DNA from: Dittrichia graveolens
Taxonomy: Eukaryota; Streptophyta; Magnoliopsida; Asterales; Asteraceae
Direction: 5' to 3'
Length of the DNA stretch: 64,000 nt
Assembly: GCA_038502395.1 (NCBI GenBank)
Contig: JARJIL010000001.1
Coordinates: 26,835,994 to 26,899,993 of the forward strand
This document shows, in pieces, positions 12,584-24,198 of this stretch. The notes under the pieces were generated by a model. It saw only the letters and a list, made by a program, of their open reading frames with translations, had not been told where the DNA came from and searched no databases. The position numbers and the translations under genes were made by a program. Position 1 is the stretch's first letter. Every line of letters starts with the position of its first letter.

Positions 12584-13705
12584 AAAATATTTTTTTTATA
12601 TATATAACAAACAACTTATACCAAATATGTACAAATATTTAATAATTAACACTTGAAACACCAAAAAATTGTTTTGTTATTTATGATTCTTGATAAACTT
12701 TTTTTTCTTATATGATGTTGATACTTAAGACTTCAAATTTAAACTCCCTTTATACATGTGATTTTTCTCATTGGGATTGGTACAAAAAATGGCCATGTAT
12801 AACACCGGTTAGATTGCGTACATCAAATCAAAAGGCTCACACCTCTGAGAAAACCCGAACAGAGAAAATCCCTTTTGAAAAAAAGAAAATAAAAACGGTC
12901 TAAGATCACATTGTGGATTGTAAATTACATGTGCATTAAGGTGTGTACATGTACATATATCGGCGTGCTTGTATGTGAACTAAGGCATACAAGTTATCAT
13001 GGGTAAATTCACATGTGAAACTTTTCAATCTCAGCTCTTGGTATTTTAATCTAAGGGTTCATATTAGTTATTTCATGATTCTTAAGTTTTTTATAGTTCT
13101 AAATCAAAGTGTGCAGAAACACACATATATACGGTGGATTAAAGGGAACACAAACTCGCAAGTATTTTTTTCACCCATGCGTGAAATTTTGCAAGTTTAC
13201 CCACCCAAGATGAGTCGGGTATCCATAGATTGAAGTTTTCTCTCTCCTAGTATAAATCTTCTCTAGCCAACACATATAGCAACACATACACACAACTCAC
13301 ATGATAGCAATTTTAGATATTTAGGCAACCACTTTCACAACACACACAATTCCGTTCGATTTTGAGTTTGTTTTCACGAGTCGGCATGGAATTCTTTCGC
13401 TTGAATCTTAAGGGACCATCTATTCTTTTTCCTTTAAACAGGCATTATACAAAAAGCTATTTCGACTAGAATATCAAAATCACAATCATCCAAAAAACTA
13501 GGTCCCCAATCCCCTTTCCACTAGCATTTTGTATAAAGCATGAGTGTCATATCAGAAAAACATCAAAAACTCCAAAACTTGGGAAACCCACATTCCCTAC
13601 ACAAGTGGAATATATGAGGACCTACTTACTTCTTACACAAAAATTCCAAGACTCAAAACAAATGGCATCCTTCAAGATCACCACCACACACACACACATA
13701 CACTC

Positions 13706-13751
<46 letters not shown>

Positions 13752-13990
13752 ATTGACTGAAGATGACAAAGATACATCAAAAAACTACAAAAGCAATGCC
13801 CCGATAACTCCAAACACATTAATTGCTTATCAGATCATTTGAGTAAAGTAGTTGAAACTTGCAAGGATAAAGTGTATCTTAGTGAGAAGAGACCCAAAGA
13901 TCCTTGATGATGACTTAGTTTCTTCAGCTGGAAACTTTTCCAAGATAGGAAAACAAACGAAAGCAGAGGTGGTAAAAATAAAGGGTTTAC
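12584..13990. other. intergenic with CA/TA microsatellite
   Basis: No gene recognised. A (CA)n/(TA)n microsatellite lies at about 13682-13745. The open frames across it are products of the repeat. Confidence 0.55.
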
Positions 13991-13993
13991 TTT

Positions 13994-14045
13994 TCGAAAA
14001 TGTATCGAAGTTGTCATATTTTGTTATTGTGTGTATACAATTTTA
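13994..14045. repeat. end fragment of the 24.2-25.6 kb Mutator-type MITE family
   Basis: GGGTTTACTTTTCGAAAATG then TCGAAGTTGTCA and a GTGTATACAATTTTAAAAAT stretch line up with the left terminal repeat of the element at 24199. Its partner end is not visible, so this is a truncated copy. Confidence 0.5.
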
Positions 14046-14572
14046 AAAATTACCATCTAATACATATCAATTTTAATTAATTTTTAATACTAAATTATTG
14101 TTGATAACTAACAATTAATGTACTAAAGTTTCAAAATTTAGTTTCAAAATCTACTAAATTGGGGAAACATGGTGATGAGTAGAATCACACATAATGATCG
14201 AAGAGAAGCAAACCCAAATGCACAAGGAATCGAACTCAAATGATCATCAAAATCACTTCAACAAAGACCAAATTACAACCGCCGCCACTAAACCCAATAT
14301 TGTCAAAACGGGATATTGAAGAGGTAAGATGTAAACAGTCATACCTCTAGCTTATAATTAAAAGATTACTTCCTGAAAAGAGACCAAATTACTAGCATCA
14401 AAATTACCGGGAAGTAAAATAATTATGTATCTTTATTTTGTACAAAATAATGGTATTATTTGGTATTTTACAAGTTTAAAATTGCTCGAATATATCATGT
14501 TGGGCCAGCAACTTCTACAGAAAAAGGGTAAATATACAAACTTACTAGGGGCTTGGATCGAAATAATGACGA

Positions 14573-15094
14573 TTAAAACCGAACCCAGCAGCGAGTGCAG
14601 AGAGCCATACAATCTCCTTTACAATCTACAATATAACCCAAAACTTTCGGATTACGAAGGAGAAGATTTTTTAGTGATTTTCCTTTTATACCCCATTGTT
14701 TTTCAAGAATTTGAATATTCGTCTTCAACTCGTTCTCAAGGCTACAACCGACAACCTCTGGAAACTTTTTGAGCATTTTGGAAATATCATTGTCCGAAAG
14801 ACCTAAACCCCTCAAATACTCCAATATGGCATCGATCTGTTCAAACTTTGGTACGATTTTTTCACGTTCTTCGCCCCAATAAGGGGAATGGAGTAATCCG
14901 AATGCTTTTCCTAATATTTTATCCTCTTCTTCTACACTAAATTCAAATGTTGAAAAAGCTTGTCTACAAGATTCCCATTTCTTTGTATCTTCTTCACTCA
15001 AAACTATCTGTGGTGTTCTTCCAGCCGAATGTGTTTTCCATCTTGTAAATGCAATACTTTTAGTGGGACTTGACGAGTGTGATTCAAGATCAGG
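14573..15094 (-). CDS. mTERF-family protein, last coding exon
   Basis: The 173 codons before a TAA carry helix-rich mTERF repeats. One spans the region around ILEYLRGLGLSDNDISKMLK and the next covers NIQILEKQWGIKGKSLKNLL with RNPKVLGY. The C terminus is cysteine-rich (CKGDCMALCTRCW). mTERF proteins act in chloroplast or mitochondrial gene expression. The frame stays open 27 codons further upstream, but TTTTTCCTACTTTTCAG directly before 15094 is an excellent 3' splice site. I therefore begin the exon there, in phase 0. The 22-codon start exon at 22179-22244 ends in the same phase. The predicted product, about 195 residues, is short for this family, so a missed exon or a shortened gene is possible. 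Confidence 0.8.
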   Translation of the reverse strand, partial: PDLESHSSSPTKSIAFTRWKTHSAGRTPQIVLSEEDTKKWESCRQAFSTFEFSVEEEDKILGKAFGLLHSPYWGEEREKIVPKFEQIDAILEYLRGLGLSDNDISKMLKKFPEVVGCSLENELKTNIQILEKQWGIKGKSLKNLLLRNPKVLGYIVDCKGDCMALCTRCWVRF

Positions 15095-16550
15095 CTGAAA
15101 AGTAGGAAAAACGATTAAATTGTCAATTATCTTTGATAATTCATTTCCACAAAAAGAAAAGTGCGAAACAAACACTAAATACAGGAACAGTACTTAATTC
15201 TAGTCAAGTAGTTTCGGATTTAATACTAGATGAAGAAATGTTGAAGCATCTACTTATGAATGAATCGGTTTGGGTAGTTTTCATATTTAATAACGAATCA
15301 AAAACTTTAGCTAACGGGGACGGGTCAGACGGGTGGAACATGTGAAAGAGATTAAAAGTTGTCCAATGTCTACCTAAATTATTTTATGCAAACATTTTAG
15401 ATTACCATTGCAATGAAATTGTTCCTGTAAACATATATAACAAATTAGTTATTCATAATAAGTTTCAGAAAGCAAACCCAACCCACCCAGCCCATTTTGA
15501 CTTGTACTAAAAACTAAAAAGGTAAAAAGACCTACTTCTCATTTTGACCCATTACCTAATCAGCCAAAATGCTACCTCTACTTTGGACTCATTTCCAAAA
15601 TATCCTAGGGTATAAAGCAAGTAAAAGAGGAAAACTCTGTTTATAAATCATACTTCTAAAGACTAAAAAGTAAACCATGTATAAAGCTTATTTATAAAAA
15701 AAAGCATGAGAAATAAATGGACCTAACTTCATCACTAGCTAAAGTGGCCCAAACAGCTTCACACAAAAAAGCCAACAAACTACAAACACATAATAAACAT
15801 GATGTAAACCACTATTCACCTAGTATGAATGACATTGTTTGATTATAACGACTCATAAAAGTAAGTCGGGAACATGGTGCGGATCATATGAAATTTGGGT
15901 AATCCAACAATCGAGATCACTCGTCTAGTCATCCTTTTCCTTTATGCCCCTTATAGTGGCAGAGATCTAGACTTGACATTAAGTGGATCAATATGTAAAG
16001 TGAAATATTACAACGAGCAAGGATATCTTAAATCATTATTTCTGAATTGGAAAAAAAACTAGTCAACTACTTTTAAGATTATTTCTAAATTGGACTGGGA
16101 TATTACAATGAGCAAGCTGATCAGGTTCAAGATCATACAAATTATTCAACTTTTGTTTTATGCTTAGACCACATATAATCATTCACAAATAGATCCAAAG
16201 TTCATAGTTTAGACAACAAAAGGACATAAATACCAAACACGTCACTAAATTTATTAAAATTGTACAAGTAATAATAATAATACACACATATATCTTTGCC
16301 TTTCACAAAATAATATATATACCTTTAACTACCAGTCAACGATCATGCTGTTGTTAAATATGATCCGTGGAAATGCTTAAAATTTGCAAAATGTAAAATA
16401 AAATGATTAAATCATACTGTGGCAGTACTAAAAATAGAACCAGTAAGGTTTAAATAACTTCGAATTATGAATTTTTTAACTTCTTGCAAGTTCAGATATC
16501 AACTCTCTTGAGACATTTTATTCCTCGTCAAGTTGTATTAATAATTTTAA

Positions 16551-16720
16551 GAGTAGACTACTTCGGACACAATCTAAAACCCGATCACCTACATCGAAAA
16601 TAGACTCCGAAGAGACTACAATAGCCAACACATCCTTTGCAATCTAATATCTAAGTTTATATTTGGTGAATTCGTATCCGACAGCCCAATGAGTAAAATC
16701 ATTCATCCCAATTCCTTTTC
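16551..16720 (-). pseudogene. hAT transposase C-terminal (dimerisation) remnant
   Basis: On the minus strand a stretch reads AKDVLAIVVSSESIFD, then DRVLDCVRSSL. This matches the hAT-C dimerisation pattern known from plant hAT transposases (ARDVLAIQVSTVASESAF-type). A stop precedes it in the same frame and the upstream part is broken, so it is a fossil. It lies in the large intron. Confidence 0.6.
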
Positions 16721-18091
16721 GCCACTATACTCTTCGGCTTGCAGAAACCAACTAGCTCTCAACTCCCGCATCACAATCTTCAGCCAAGTTTGTGTTATGT
16801 CACAAGAAGCTTCTTTCCTCTAGCATGATGACGGTTCTGTGCATAATAATATTCAAAAGCTTCCTCGTACTTTCTTCTTCTGCCCTGCTACTCATCATGG
16901 ACCAAAAACTATTGTCTCCATATAAGGATTTGTTTTCTCCGAAAAAGAGCAATAACATTTTCCTTCATTTTCAAAGCCCATGTAACTCAAACTTCTATTA
17001 TTACAAGTAAGCAAATATGGGCATACATGGAACAAGGATTATGGATATATTTGTAGTATACATTGATCCCAAATACCGTATTATCACCTCATAAAAACAA
17101 TTCCAAATTTTTCTGAAGTTCTTGCTGTGTCCCCAACTCCCCATCCTAAATACAAGGTGACCTCATTCTAGTTATAATACTCTATTTTGCAAATTCGTTT
17201 CGATACTTAAATCTCCAAAGTATCAACATATTGTCTATCTACTTCCAATCACTCCAGACTACAACATCAAGGAAGTAGACTACCACCTACTAGCAAATCC
17301 AAACAAACATTTCCACCAAATCGATATTTTCTTGCTCAACACATTGCTCAAACTCCTGCAACCTTTAAGGCGACAATCTAAGCACAATTGAAGAACAAGA
17401 AAACTTGATAGACTGCCAATTGAAGAACAAGAAGAAAACCTTGATAAACTGCCAATTGAAAAACTAACCAGAAAACAATTTGTAAACTAGAAACCACAAA
17501 AACAGAGGCTCTAAACTTCTTAATAGTTTTCCCTGCTAAGAACAAGAAAAAAACAAAGAGACTGCCAACAAATTAAGACAAAATTATAAGTCTTTAGCAA
17601 GAGAATAATTCTTTAGAAAAAGAACAAAATTTAACAAGCATTTAACAAAAGAACAAGAATAAAAGTAGATACCATCAGAAAAACAGAAGAATTCAACGAT
17701 GAGTAGCAGAATACAAAAAAACAGAAGATTACATGGAGTGAAACAATTGAAGAAATCCAACTATGAGCAGAATGCTAGAACTAGAAAATATCGACTATCA
17801 GAATAATAAATCGTTAACGAGTAGCAGAGTAGAAGAAATCATTGATGCGTGAGCCGTGAAGTCGACTTCCATGTCATCACGTCACCCCAGCAGCAGAAGA
17901 AAACAAAAACACTAAAACATTCTTAGGGTTTGAAGTGTGTATATGAGTATATGATAAAGTCAGTTAAAAAAAAGGCCAAAATCCCAAATGTTAGTAAAGC
18001 ACGCTTTTCTACGCTATTGGACTATTGCTCCTCACTAATCCTAGGGTGCGCTTCATACATGTTGCTCGCTTCGCCTATAAAATAGCCCCTT

Positions 18092-18246
18092 ATGATGTGA
18101 TTTTGCGCCTTAGGCGGGCCTGAGGCATGCTTTTGACAATATTGAATAGGCCATCAAAATCATGCAACTAATGATGTCATTTTGTGCCTTAGGCGGGCCT
18201 GAGGCATGCTTTTGACAACATTGAATAGGCTGTCAAAATCATGCTT
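18092..18246. repeat. two tandem 79-bp units
   Basis: Two neighbouring copies of a unit containing GCCTTAGGCGGGCCTGAGGC and GCATGCTTTTGACAA differ at only a few bases. The GC-rich core is itself partly palindromic. No function is evident. Confidence 0.8.
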
Positions 18247-18719
18247 TTGTATTGATACTCTAAAACTTACCAGAAGAATTGCTCTAACATAAAAATTCAT
18301 CTTTTTTATTTTCTCCCACATTCAAGGATAAAACATCTCTAGTAAGGTGGTTTTTGTTTTTGAATCACTTTTCCCACCTCTTCTCAAAAGAGATAGTATA
18401 GAAGTGAGGACTTGAATAAGACCAGAACTATGCACATGGGCATCAATAAATATATGAGTGCATGATTGAAATTGCAAAATTAAAAATTTTGAATTGTGAA
18501 AGATATTCAATCATAAGGATGAGACTAGTGAAGAAATGATTTACGCATCTTTGAACTTTGAAGATTGGTCTTAGAAGTGTTTTTTACAATAACATTGGAT
18601 AAAACATGCTTTAATTATGTGGCACCGTCTTACATGGAAAAAAACCACAATTCAAGGAAGGCGATATTAGACTATTAGTTTGCTTCTTACATATGGGTTA
18701 TTGTGCTCATATAGTCATA

Positions 18720-18823
18720 TATTGAACTCCGTTGTCACCGAAGCTTTAAAAGACTACAATAGAGCTAACCAGATGATTAAAAACCTCAGAGATATGTTTG
18801 ATCATCGCCTTCAAGGTGCATGA
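18720..18823 (+). pseudogene. hAT transposase internal remnant
   Basis: A short open stretch reads LNSVVTEALKDYNRANQM followed by IKNLRDMFDH. This resembles the conserved internal region of plant hAT transposases (LNLIV..GL type) upstream of the dimerisation domain. It ends in a stop, and the next recognisable piece is at about 20927. The link is inferred from weak similarity. Confidence 0.4.
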
Positions 18824-18904
18824 GTTCGAGCAAAACAAGAAAAAATAGATGTTAATGGAAATATTTGTTTCGAAGATGCTAATAGGTAGAACTCTAATTT
18901 CTTG

Positions 18905-19035
18905 GGCTGGTAATTTGTACACAACAAAAATTGTCTATACACAACAATTTATGCATTATCAACTTGTCCCATGTGTTGTTAAATGCTTGTACCTGTTGTG
19001 TGTTGACAATTTTTGTTGTGTACGAATCAGCTCCC
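18905..19035. mobile_element. 131-bp MITE with perfect 9-bp target duplication
   Basis: Inverted repeats of about 40 bp carry GTACACAACAAAAATTGTC and its complement. AATTTCTTG lies immediately outside both ends (18896-18904 and 19036-19044). A 9-bp duplication points to the Mutator superfamily. There is no coding capacity. Confidence 0.8.
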
Positions 19036-19105
19036 AATTTCTTGATCTTGTCATCTTTAAATCTTAGGAATGGCATTCAAGTGAATGGAAGAAGATAGAA
19101 TTTAT

Positions 19106-19435
19106 TGATATGAATCAAACTAGAAATCAAATAGAAAGATGAAAAGATAGAATAATCGACTTATAAGAGGACGATCGGTTTTCCTATAAACCAAGACTTC
19201 AATAATATGAAAACTATCAATCAATTTCTGCATAATAAATATTACAACCCTAGTGGCATATTTATAGTAAAAAAAAACAATCTACTCCTAAAATTACTTT
19301 AACTACTAATCCTTATCTAAAATAAACCCTATCTAAATAAAACAACTAAATAATAAACATATCTAATATTTAAAACATACCTAAGCAATAAATCTTATCT
19401 AAAATAAACCCTAACTAAATATTTGAATCATATCA
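19106..19435 (-). repeat. 3' LTR of the small LTR element
   Basis: Direct repeat partner of 20203-20539, with AACAACTAAATAATAAACAT and ACCTAAG blocks in common. On the minus strand it follows the polypurine tract, which makes it the 3' LTR. Confidence 0.8.
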
Positions 19436-19493
19436 TTACTCTAGCCCCCCAAAACACCTTGTACTCAAGGTGTTGCCAAGATCGAACCAAATT

Positions 19494-20134
19494 CTAGGAT
19501 CCCATATCATTCATGGCCTCATGGGGTTGTCTTCTTATAGGTTGACTATACGAAGGACCCAAATCATATAGATTAATAAATCTAACTTTATGGTCAAATA
19601 TCTTATCTACTTGTATTTTCTGGTTGGCCCAAGAATGACCATAGACTCCTCCCAATGTGTCACCATCACCATCTTTTCTAGTTCGGCTTAATGCAATCAT
19701 AAACTTCTTCCAAAATACTGTAACTTTCACCACTTTATTCTGTTATTGTGGCTTTGGTTTAACCTCAAGTGAACGAACTTCTTGTTGCTTATTCTTCTCT
19801 TCTACTCCCTTCTTTTTTTCCGCATTCCCTTCTCCACACTTTTCTCTCGTTTCGTTGATTTTGTCTTCAACATTCTCCACCATCTTCGTCTTTTTTTCTT
19901 GTTCATCTCTCATTTCCTTTTCATATGCTTCCCGGGCTCTTTTAAGATCACGCCACTTTTCCCATTCTTCAAATTGCTTCCCCCGACCATTAAAAAACCA
20001 TATCTTTTTAACAAATTCACAAGTTCTTCATGTTGCCTTGCACTTTGTGCCATGTATTCTTCGATCAATCTCTTTAGTCTCTTAAAACTATTCATACTGG
20101 AAAAGGAAAAAAAAAGTTTTGGGCCGGATGACAC
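19494..20134 (-). pseudogene. gag-like remnant of the small LTR element
   Basis: Two broken minus-strand frames (20134-19910 and 19733-19494) encode charged peptides such as RLIEEYMAQSARQHEELVNL and FWKKFMIALSRTRKDGDGDT. This is the style of a coiled-coil gag leader. No protease or polymerase motif is present. Confidence 0.35.
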
Positions 20135-20202
20135 TAATGCCGTGAACAGCAGTGATCAAAGGTAACTTTTTTTTGCCCAAAACCGATGCTCTGATATCAA
20201 TT

Positions 20203-20539
20203 TGATATGAATCAAATAGAAAGATGAAAAGATAGAATAATCGACTTTCGAGAGGTTGAGCGACTCTCCTATAGTTTACTTTCAAGAGGTAAATCACCAC
20301 TTCAATGATATGGAAACTATCAATCAATTTCTGCAAAATGAATATTAAGGCCCTAGTGGCATATTTATAGTCAAAGATAACAATCTACTCCTAAAATAAC
20401 TTTAACTACTTATCCTTATCTAAAATAAACCCTATCTCAATATAACAACTAAATAATAAACATATCTAATAATTAAAACATACCTAAGTAATAAATCTTA
20501 TCTAAAATAAACCCTAAACAAAATATCCAGATCATATCA
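20203..20539 (-). repeat. 5' LTR of the small LTR element
   Basis: Direct repeat partner of 19106-19435, differing by substitutions and a short insertion near 20250-20280. The primer site lies directly inside it on the minus strand, so this is the 5' LTR. Confidence 0.8.
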
Positions 20540-20926
20540 GATATGTAGAACAAATTCAATGGGGATTAAAGTATTAGTACTAATGTGCAAAATAGAAGTT
20601 TCATGATCTTTGTTATTTGTTAACATTGTTTCATCCTCTATTTAAACAAAAACATGTTGATTGGAGTTGTAAAGGTAAATATCAGAAAAATGATTTCTCA
20701 TCCAAAATGAGTAGAAGTGTACAAGAAAACATCACGAAACTTTTTAACCATCTTTGTGCACAAGATCCAGATCATGTGAAAGAACAAAACTTTCTGCCAA
20801 ATCAAAACCTAGGTAAGATGGTAAGGACAGAGGTTGAGGGATACATGAGAGTCATTTACTAATTACTAAAGTTCAAGTCATTTTTAAAGTGGAAAAGAAT
20901 GGTGAAAAAAGGAAATTGGAAAAATA

Positions 20927-21070
20927 ATGGGTAGATATGAAAGAAAGTATTGTTGCACCTTTTCTTTTGTTGAGTTTGTGACAGAAAAATTCACAAAATA
21001 TCAAATTATGTCTCAAATTGCAAAAGATTTGGCAGTTTCCTGTTGCACTACGTCACCAAATTATTGGTTG
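20927..21070 (+). pseudogene. hAT transposase remnant
   Basis: The plus strand reads KFTKYQIMSQIAKDLAVS. This matches the lead-in to the hAT dimerisation domain (KYPILSKIARDVLA type), then becomes unrelated. The opposite-strand fossil at 16551-16720 has the same KYxL..IAKD pattern, so two copies of one hAT family are probably present. Confidence 0.45.
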
Positions 21071-21622
21071 CTAATAAAATTTGTAAAGCCAGATCTAGCA
21101 ATTTTCACAGGAAAAATGATCTGCTTAAGTGTGTGACTGCTTGCATTTGGGTATGCTGATCTGAACTTTCAAGATGGACAGCATAACATGGAAAATAATT
21201 TCATTTTCTTTTTTATTCTTACATCGCAGTTAGCTTGCTTTAGGGAGAAAAGTGAAAGAAAAAAAACCATTTCGATGTCATCCTTCAAATGTTAATGTTG
21301 GAACCCAAAAAAGAAATTGTATCAATCTTCTCCAAATGATGGTAGATAGGTACAATTGTTTCCATGCAAGTTTTTTCAGTCCAATTGCATATATGCAAGC
21401 AACACGGAGATTTATTTGTTAAAAAAGTAATGTATTTCTTATTTTAAATTTACAATTTGAAGCATGCGATTAATATATTTGGTGGACTACGTCAAGTTAT
21501 AAACAACGACAATAAAGAAAAGAAAAAAGCATATATGGAAGCATAATAGAGTTTGTAACTTTGTTTTTCAGAAAAAGGTCTTAATGCGTTAATCTAAATC
21601 AATAAGAGGTATTAAGATGTAA

Positions 21623-22124
21623 GGGTTGTTTGTTTTTTCTTTTCATTAAGATCTTAAAACCCCTTAATGAACCAGAGATAAAATTACCTCTTATAACATC
21701 TTAACAGAATTTATGTTTCATTATCCTATAATAATCAAACTCCTTCCTTCACTAATTCACGTCAACATCTACTCCTCCACTACTCTACATACATGGACAC
21801 CTTTCACGATCGCCGTCGGCCACCGCACGCTGCCGCACATCTCTCTTCTATATATTTTGATTTTAATTCCCTGTACTATTATAGTATTATGGTTTAATAT
21901 ATGTTATTAAAATATTTTACTTTATAATTAGAAAAGTTTAAATTTTAGTTAAATATGTAATAGTTAAATATAAAATATATTATAATACAGATAATTACAA
22001 CCATTCAGATATTTCAAAAAACAAACAGCAAAATACGAATGAACAGACATCACAATCACCTCTTAATGTTCAGACATGGTATTAAGATTCAGACTCAGAA
22101 CCTCTTAATAAACAAACGACACCA
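21623..22124. mobile_element. Tourist-like MITE, about 500 bp
   Basis: The left end GGGTTGTTTGTTT and right end AAACAAACGACACC are imperfect inverted repeats. TAA and TAG lie outside them, near the TWA duplication of PIF/Harbinger elements. The inner arms share CTTAATxxxx and CTCTTAAT motifs. It lies just downstream of the mTERF start exon, inside the intron. Confidence 0.5.
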
Positions 22125-22178
22125 TAGTCTAGTTTGTGAAACAGTTCTATAATAACGGGATTATAACCCAATACTTAC

Positions 22179-22246
22179 AGAGAAACGAGGATGTGATCCA
22201 GAGTCAAAGGTCAATAAGGTAGAAGGTAAGGAGCTTCCTAGCATTC
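22179..22246 (-). CDS. mTERF-family protein, start exon
   Basis: A 68-base exon is flanked on the minus strand by a strong acceptor (CTCCCTTGATAATGCAG) and a near-consensus donor (GTAAGTAT). Its third base opens an ATG (22244-22242) followed by 22 codons, MLGSSLPSTLLTFDSGSHPR then FS. It is rich in Ser, Thr and Leu with few acidic residues, as expected of an organelle transit peptide. It ends on a codon boundary, matching the phase-0 start of the exon at 15094. Other frames of this exon close quickly. The assignment rests on splice signals and phase, with no transcript to confirm it. Confidence 0.6.
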
Positions 22247-22851
22247 CTGCATTATCAAGGGAGAAAAATAAAGAAGCATGATTATTTCCTAAGTTAATCA
22301 TCATAACCGAGTCCAAGTTCGATCAAACTCATCCCCAAATAATCAACAACCCTTTTGTTGCTCTAAGACAAGACATAGATCATTTCCATCAAATGAAACA
22401 TAATAACCCTCAGTTCACTTCAGGAAACAAGCTGATAAACTGAGAGAAGATAAATGGCCGCAACAAGAAATTAAGTTTATAAAAACAATGCTTGATTTGG
22501 GTATTTCAAAACTAACGCTTTCTTCCCTGTAAATTTCAAGTTAACATTACTTATACACTCGATGTTACCAAATATTATCGACTCATAACTAGTCTGTAGA
22601 ATGGATCAGATATCTAACTCTAATCAGACACTCGAGGTAGATGTTGGTAATTGCAATTTTTATGGTGAAGTACTTCCACAACCCTAACAATGGGTCAACT
22701 TGTTCGGATTACATTATTGCAAGACCTAATAAGTTTCAGCAACTGAATCGAGGGTTTAAAACAATTATAAGGAAATTAAGCAAGCAAAAACAACGCAATT
22801 GAAACAAATTAAAGGCTGGATTGCAGTATTGAGCAAACGAAATAGTCGTAC

Positions 22852-23012
22852 CTGTAGATATTGGAGATTGATTGGGAGTGATGAAGATGAATATGAAGAT
22901 GAGGAGGGATTAGATGCAACGATAGCTTGTGGTTTTGATGCTCCAGTAGAAGCACGTCAAGAAGTTGAAGGTTTGGGACGTCGTTTAGGACCAGGCAAAA
23001 GCCATAGATGAT
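22852..23012 (-). other. probable 5' UTR exon of the mTERF-like gene
   Basis: On the minus strand this stretch ends in ATCTACAG|GTACGAC, a good donor, about 600 bp upstream of the start exon's acceptor. It contains one tiny upstream frame (MAFAWS, stop). No frame continues openly into the next exon from an ATG here, so it is read as non-coding. An acidic 70-codon frame on the plus strand across the same bases is taken as an antisense shadow. Confidence 0.45.
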
Positions 23013-23038
23013 AGAACCCTTAAACTATTAAATGGAAA

Positions 23039-23056
23039 ATATTTTATATATTTAAA
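23039..23056 (-). promoter_or_regulatory. possible TATA box of the mTERF-like gene
   Basis: On the minus strand AAATATATAAAATATT lies about 30 bases before the proposed transcript start near 23010. The region is AT-rich in general, so this is only a positional guess. Confidence 0.35.
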
Positions 23057-23080
23057 TAATAAGTTTTTGATATATAAAAT

Positions 23081-23368
23081 AGGGTTACTTCTTCGAAATG
23101 TATTAAACTATACCTCAAATGTTAATTTGTGTATCCATCTTTCAAAAATGTTATTGTGTGTATTGAACTTTTAATTTGTTGTTATTGTATGTATTTTGAT
23201 TACATAAAAAAACAAAAAGAGTATAAATTTAGTACATACAATAGAAAGTTTAATACACATAATAACACACTTTTTGAAAGTTTGATACACACAATAACAT
23301 TTTTGGAAGGTGTATACACACATTTACATTTGGGGTATAGTTTAATACATTTTGAATAAGTAAACCCT
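23081..23368. mobile_element. fold-back MITE with AGGGTTAC ends
   Basis: Long inverted repeats: AGGGTTACTT ... ATTAAACTATACCTC on the left, and GGGGTATAGTTTAAT ... GTAAACCCT on the right. ATAAAAT lies outside both ends (23074-23080 and 23369-23375), a likely target duplication. The 288-bp element is nearly a complete hairpin and lies immediately upstream of the proposed mTERF promoter. Confidence 0.7.
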
Positions 23369-23385
23369 ATAAAATACAGAAAAAT

Positions 23386-23625
23386 GTTCAACATAATCCA
23401 TAATTGATTCATAGTCCTAAGGGACTAATTTTAACCTTTGTATCAATGTCATCAATGGTCCAGATTAAATTTGAAAAATTTGAGCGGAGTGGCATATTCT
23501 TAATTTTCGTAAATCACATGTGATTGTATACTGTATCCCCTGTGATTAAATATTAAAATTTCAGAACTATGTTTTTTAAATGGACTTTATTGAACACAAC
23601 TCATAAAATACTATATCTCAATATA
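23386..23625. repeat. dispersed repeat, copy 1
   Basis: Shares TTCATAGTCCTAA, CCAGATTAAATTT-like, AATCACATGTGATTG and AACTATGTTTTTTAA blocks, in the same order, with 45700-45950. Non-coding; element type unknown. Confidence 0.6.
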
Positions 23626-24198
23626 TATAAGATATTTTATAATTTAAGAAAATCATATATGAAATCTATCTATTTGTGTTCTTGTGTTTTTTTTATTTTT
23701 TCTCTGAGTTTAACAAACGGAAAGGAAAAAAAAAGGAGAAAATTCTTTTCTTTCAAATACTCTTTATCTCTTGGATGATAGATTTTAGAGGAAATTATAT
23801 ATGATGTTAATATAATTTATTATAAGTAATGTTACACTTACTACTGTTAACATTAAAATATCTAATATACGTTTGTTTTATTTAATAAGTTTGTGAGTTA
23901 ACATTATATATCATTTCTCTAGATTTTATATTAAAATTGGCCTATATTTTATATAAATTTTGTTTGTTTCCTTCTAAATCATATTTTTTTTTTCATTTTA
24001 AAAAAACTCGAGAAGGTGAAAACAAGGGTTATTTACTTATTTTGTTGGAATTTTCCCTTAAAAATTGGATGATTGAGAAAGAAATGAGATCCTCATTCAC
24101 TTTCTTCTAATTCAAGAACACAAGCTAATCCCCTCTTTATTTTTTTCTTTCTTTCGCTTCACTTCACTTCACTTCGCTTTCCTTCCCTTTACTTTCTT

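Larger units (their letters stand above)
19106..20539 (-). mobile_element. small non-autonomous LTR retrotransposon (TRIM/LARD type)
   Basis: Two direct repeats, 19106-19435 and 20203-20539, begin TGATATGAATC and end TCATATCA, so on the minus strand they begin TG and end CA. A primer site follows the right copy on the minus strand (TGATATCAGAGC, 20188-20199), close to the tRNA-iMet pattern. A polypurine tract (TTTTGGGGGGCTAG) precedes the left copy. The 767-bp interior has gag-like lysine/glutamate-rich fragments on the minus strand but no pol. The 5-bp flanks do not match. Confidence 0.8.
15095..22178 (-). other. large TE-filled intron of the mTERF-like gene
   Basis: Bounded on the minus strand by CTCT|GTAAGTAT (donor at 22178) and CTACTTTTCAG|CC (acceptor at 15095). 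About 7.1 kb long, it contains decayed hAT transposase pieces, a short LTR element, a 131-bp MITE, a Tourist-like MITE and a tandem duplication. That both splice sites and the reading phase agree across this distance is the main support for joining the exons. An additional small exon inside cannot be excluded. Confidence 0.55.

Noticed and set aside
13544..13819. Open frames of 65-70 codons on both strands
   Set aside because: They are dominated by CA/TA microsatellite translation (Ile-Tyr and His-Thr runs).
17850..17960. Possible first exon and promoter of the mTERF-like gene on the minus strand (MEVDFTAHASM ...)
   Set aside because: The frame stops after 24 codons with no good donor in phase. 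The start exon at 22179-22246 has much better splice sites and phase. It remains a possible alternative transcript start.
22799..23011. Acidic 70-codon plus-strand frame (EDEYEDEEG)
   Set aside because: It overlaps the proposed minus-strand 5' UTR exon, has no splice or promoter context on the plus strand, and its acidic run mirrors CATCTTCAT repeats on the other strand. It could still be a last exon of an unknown gene, but support is weaker.
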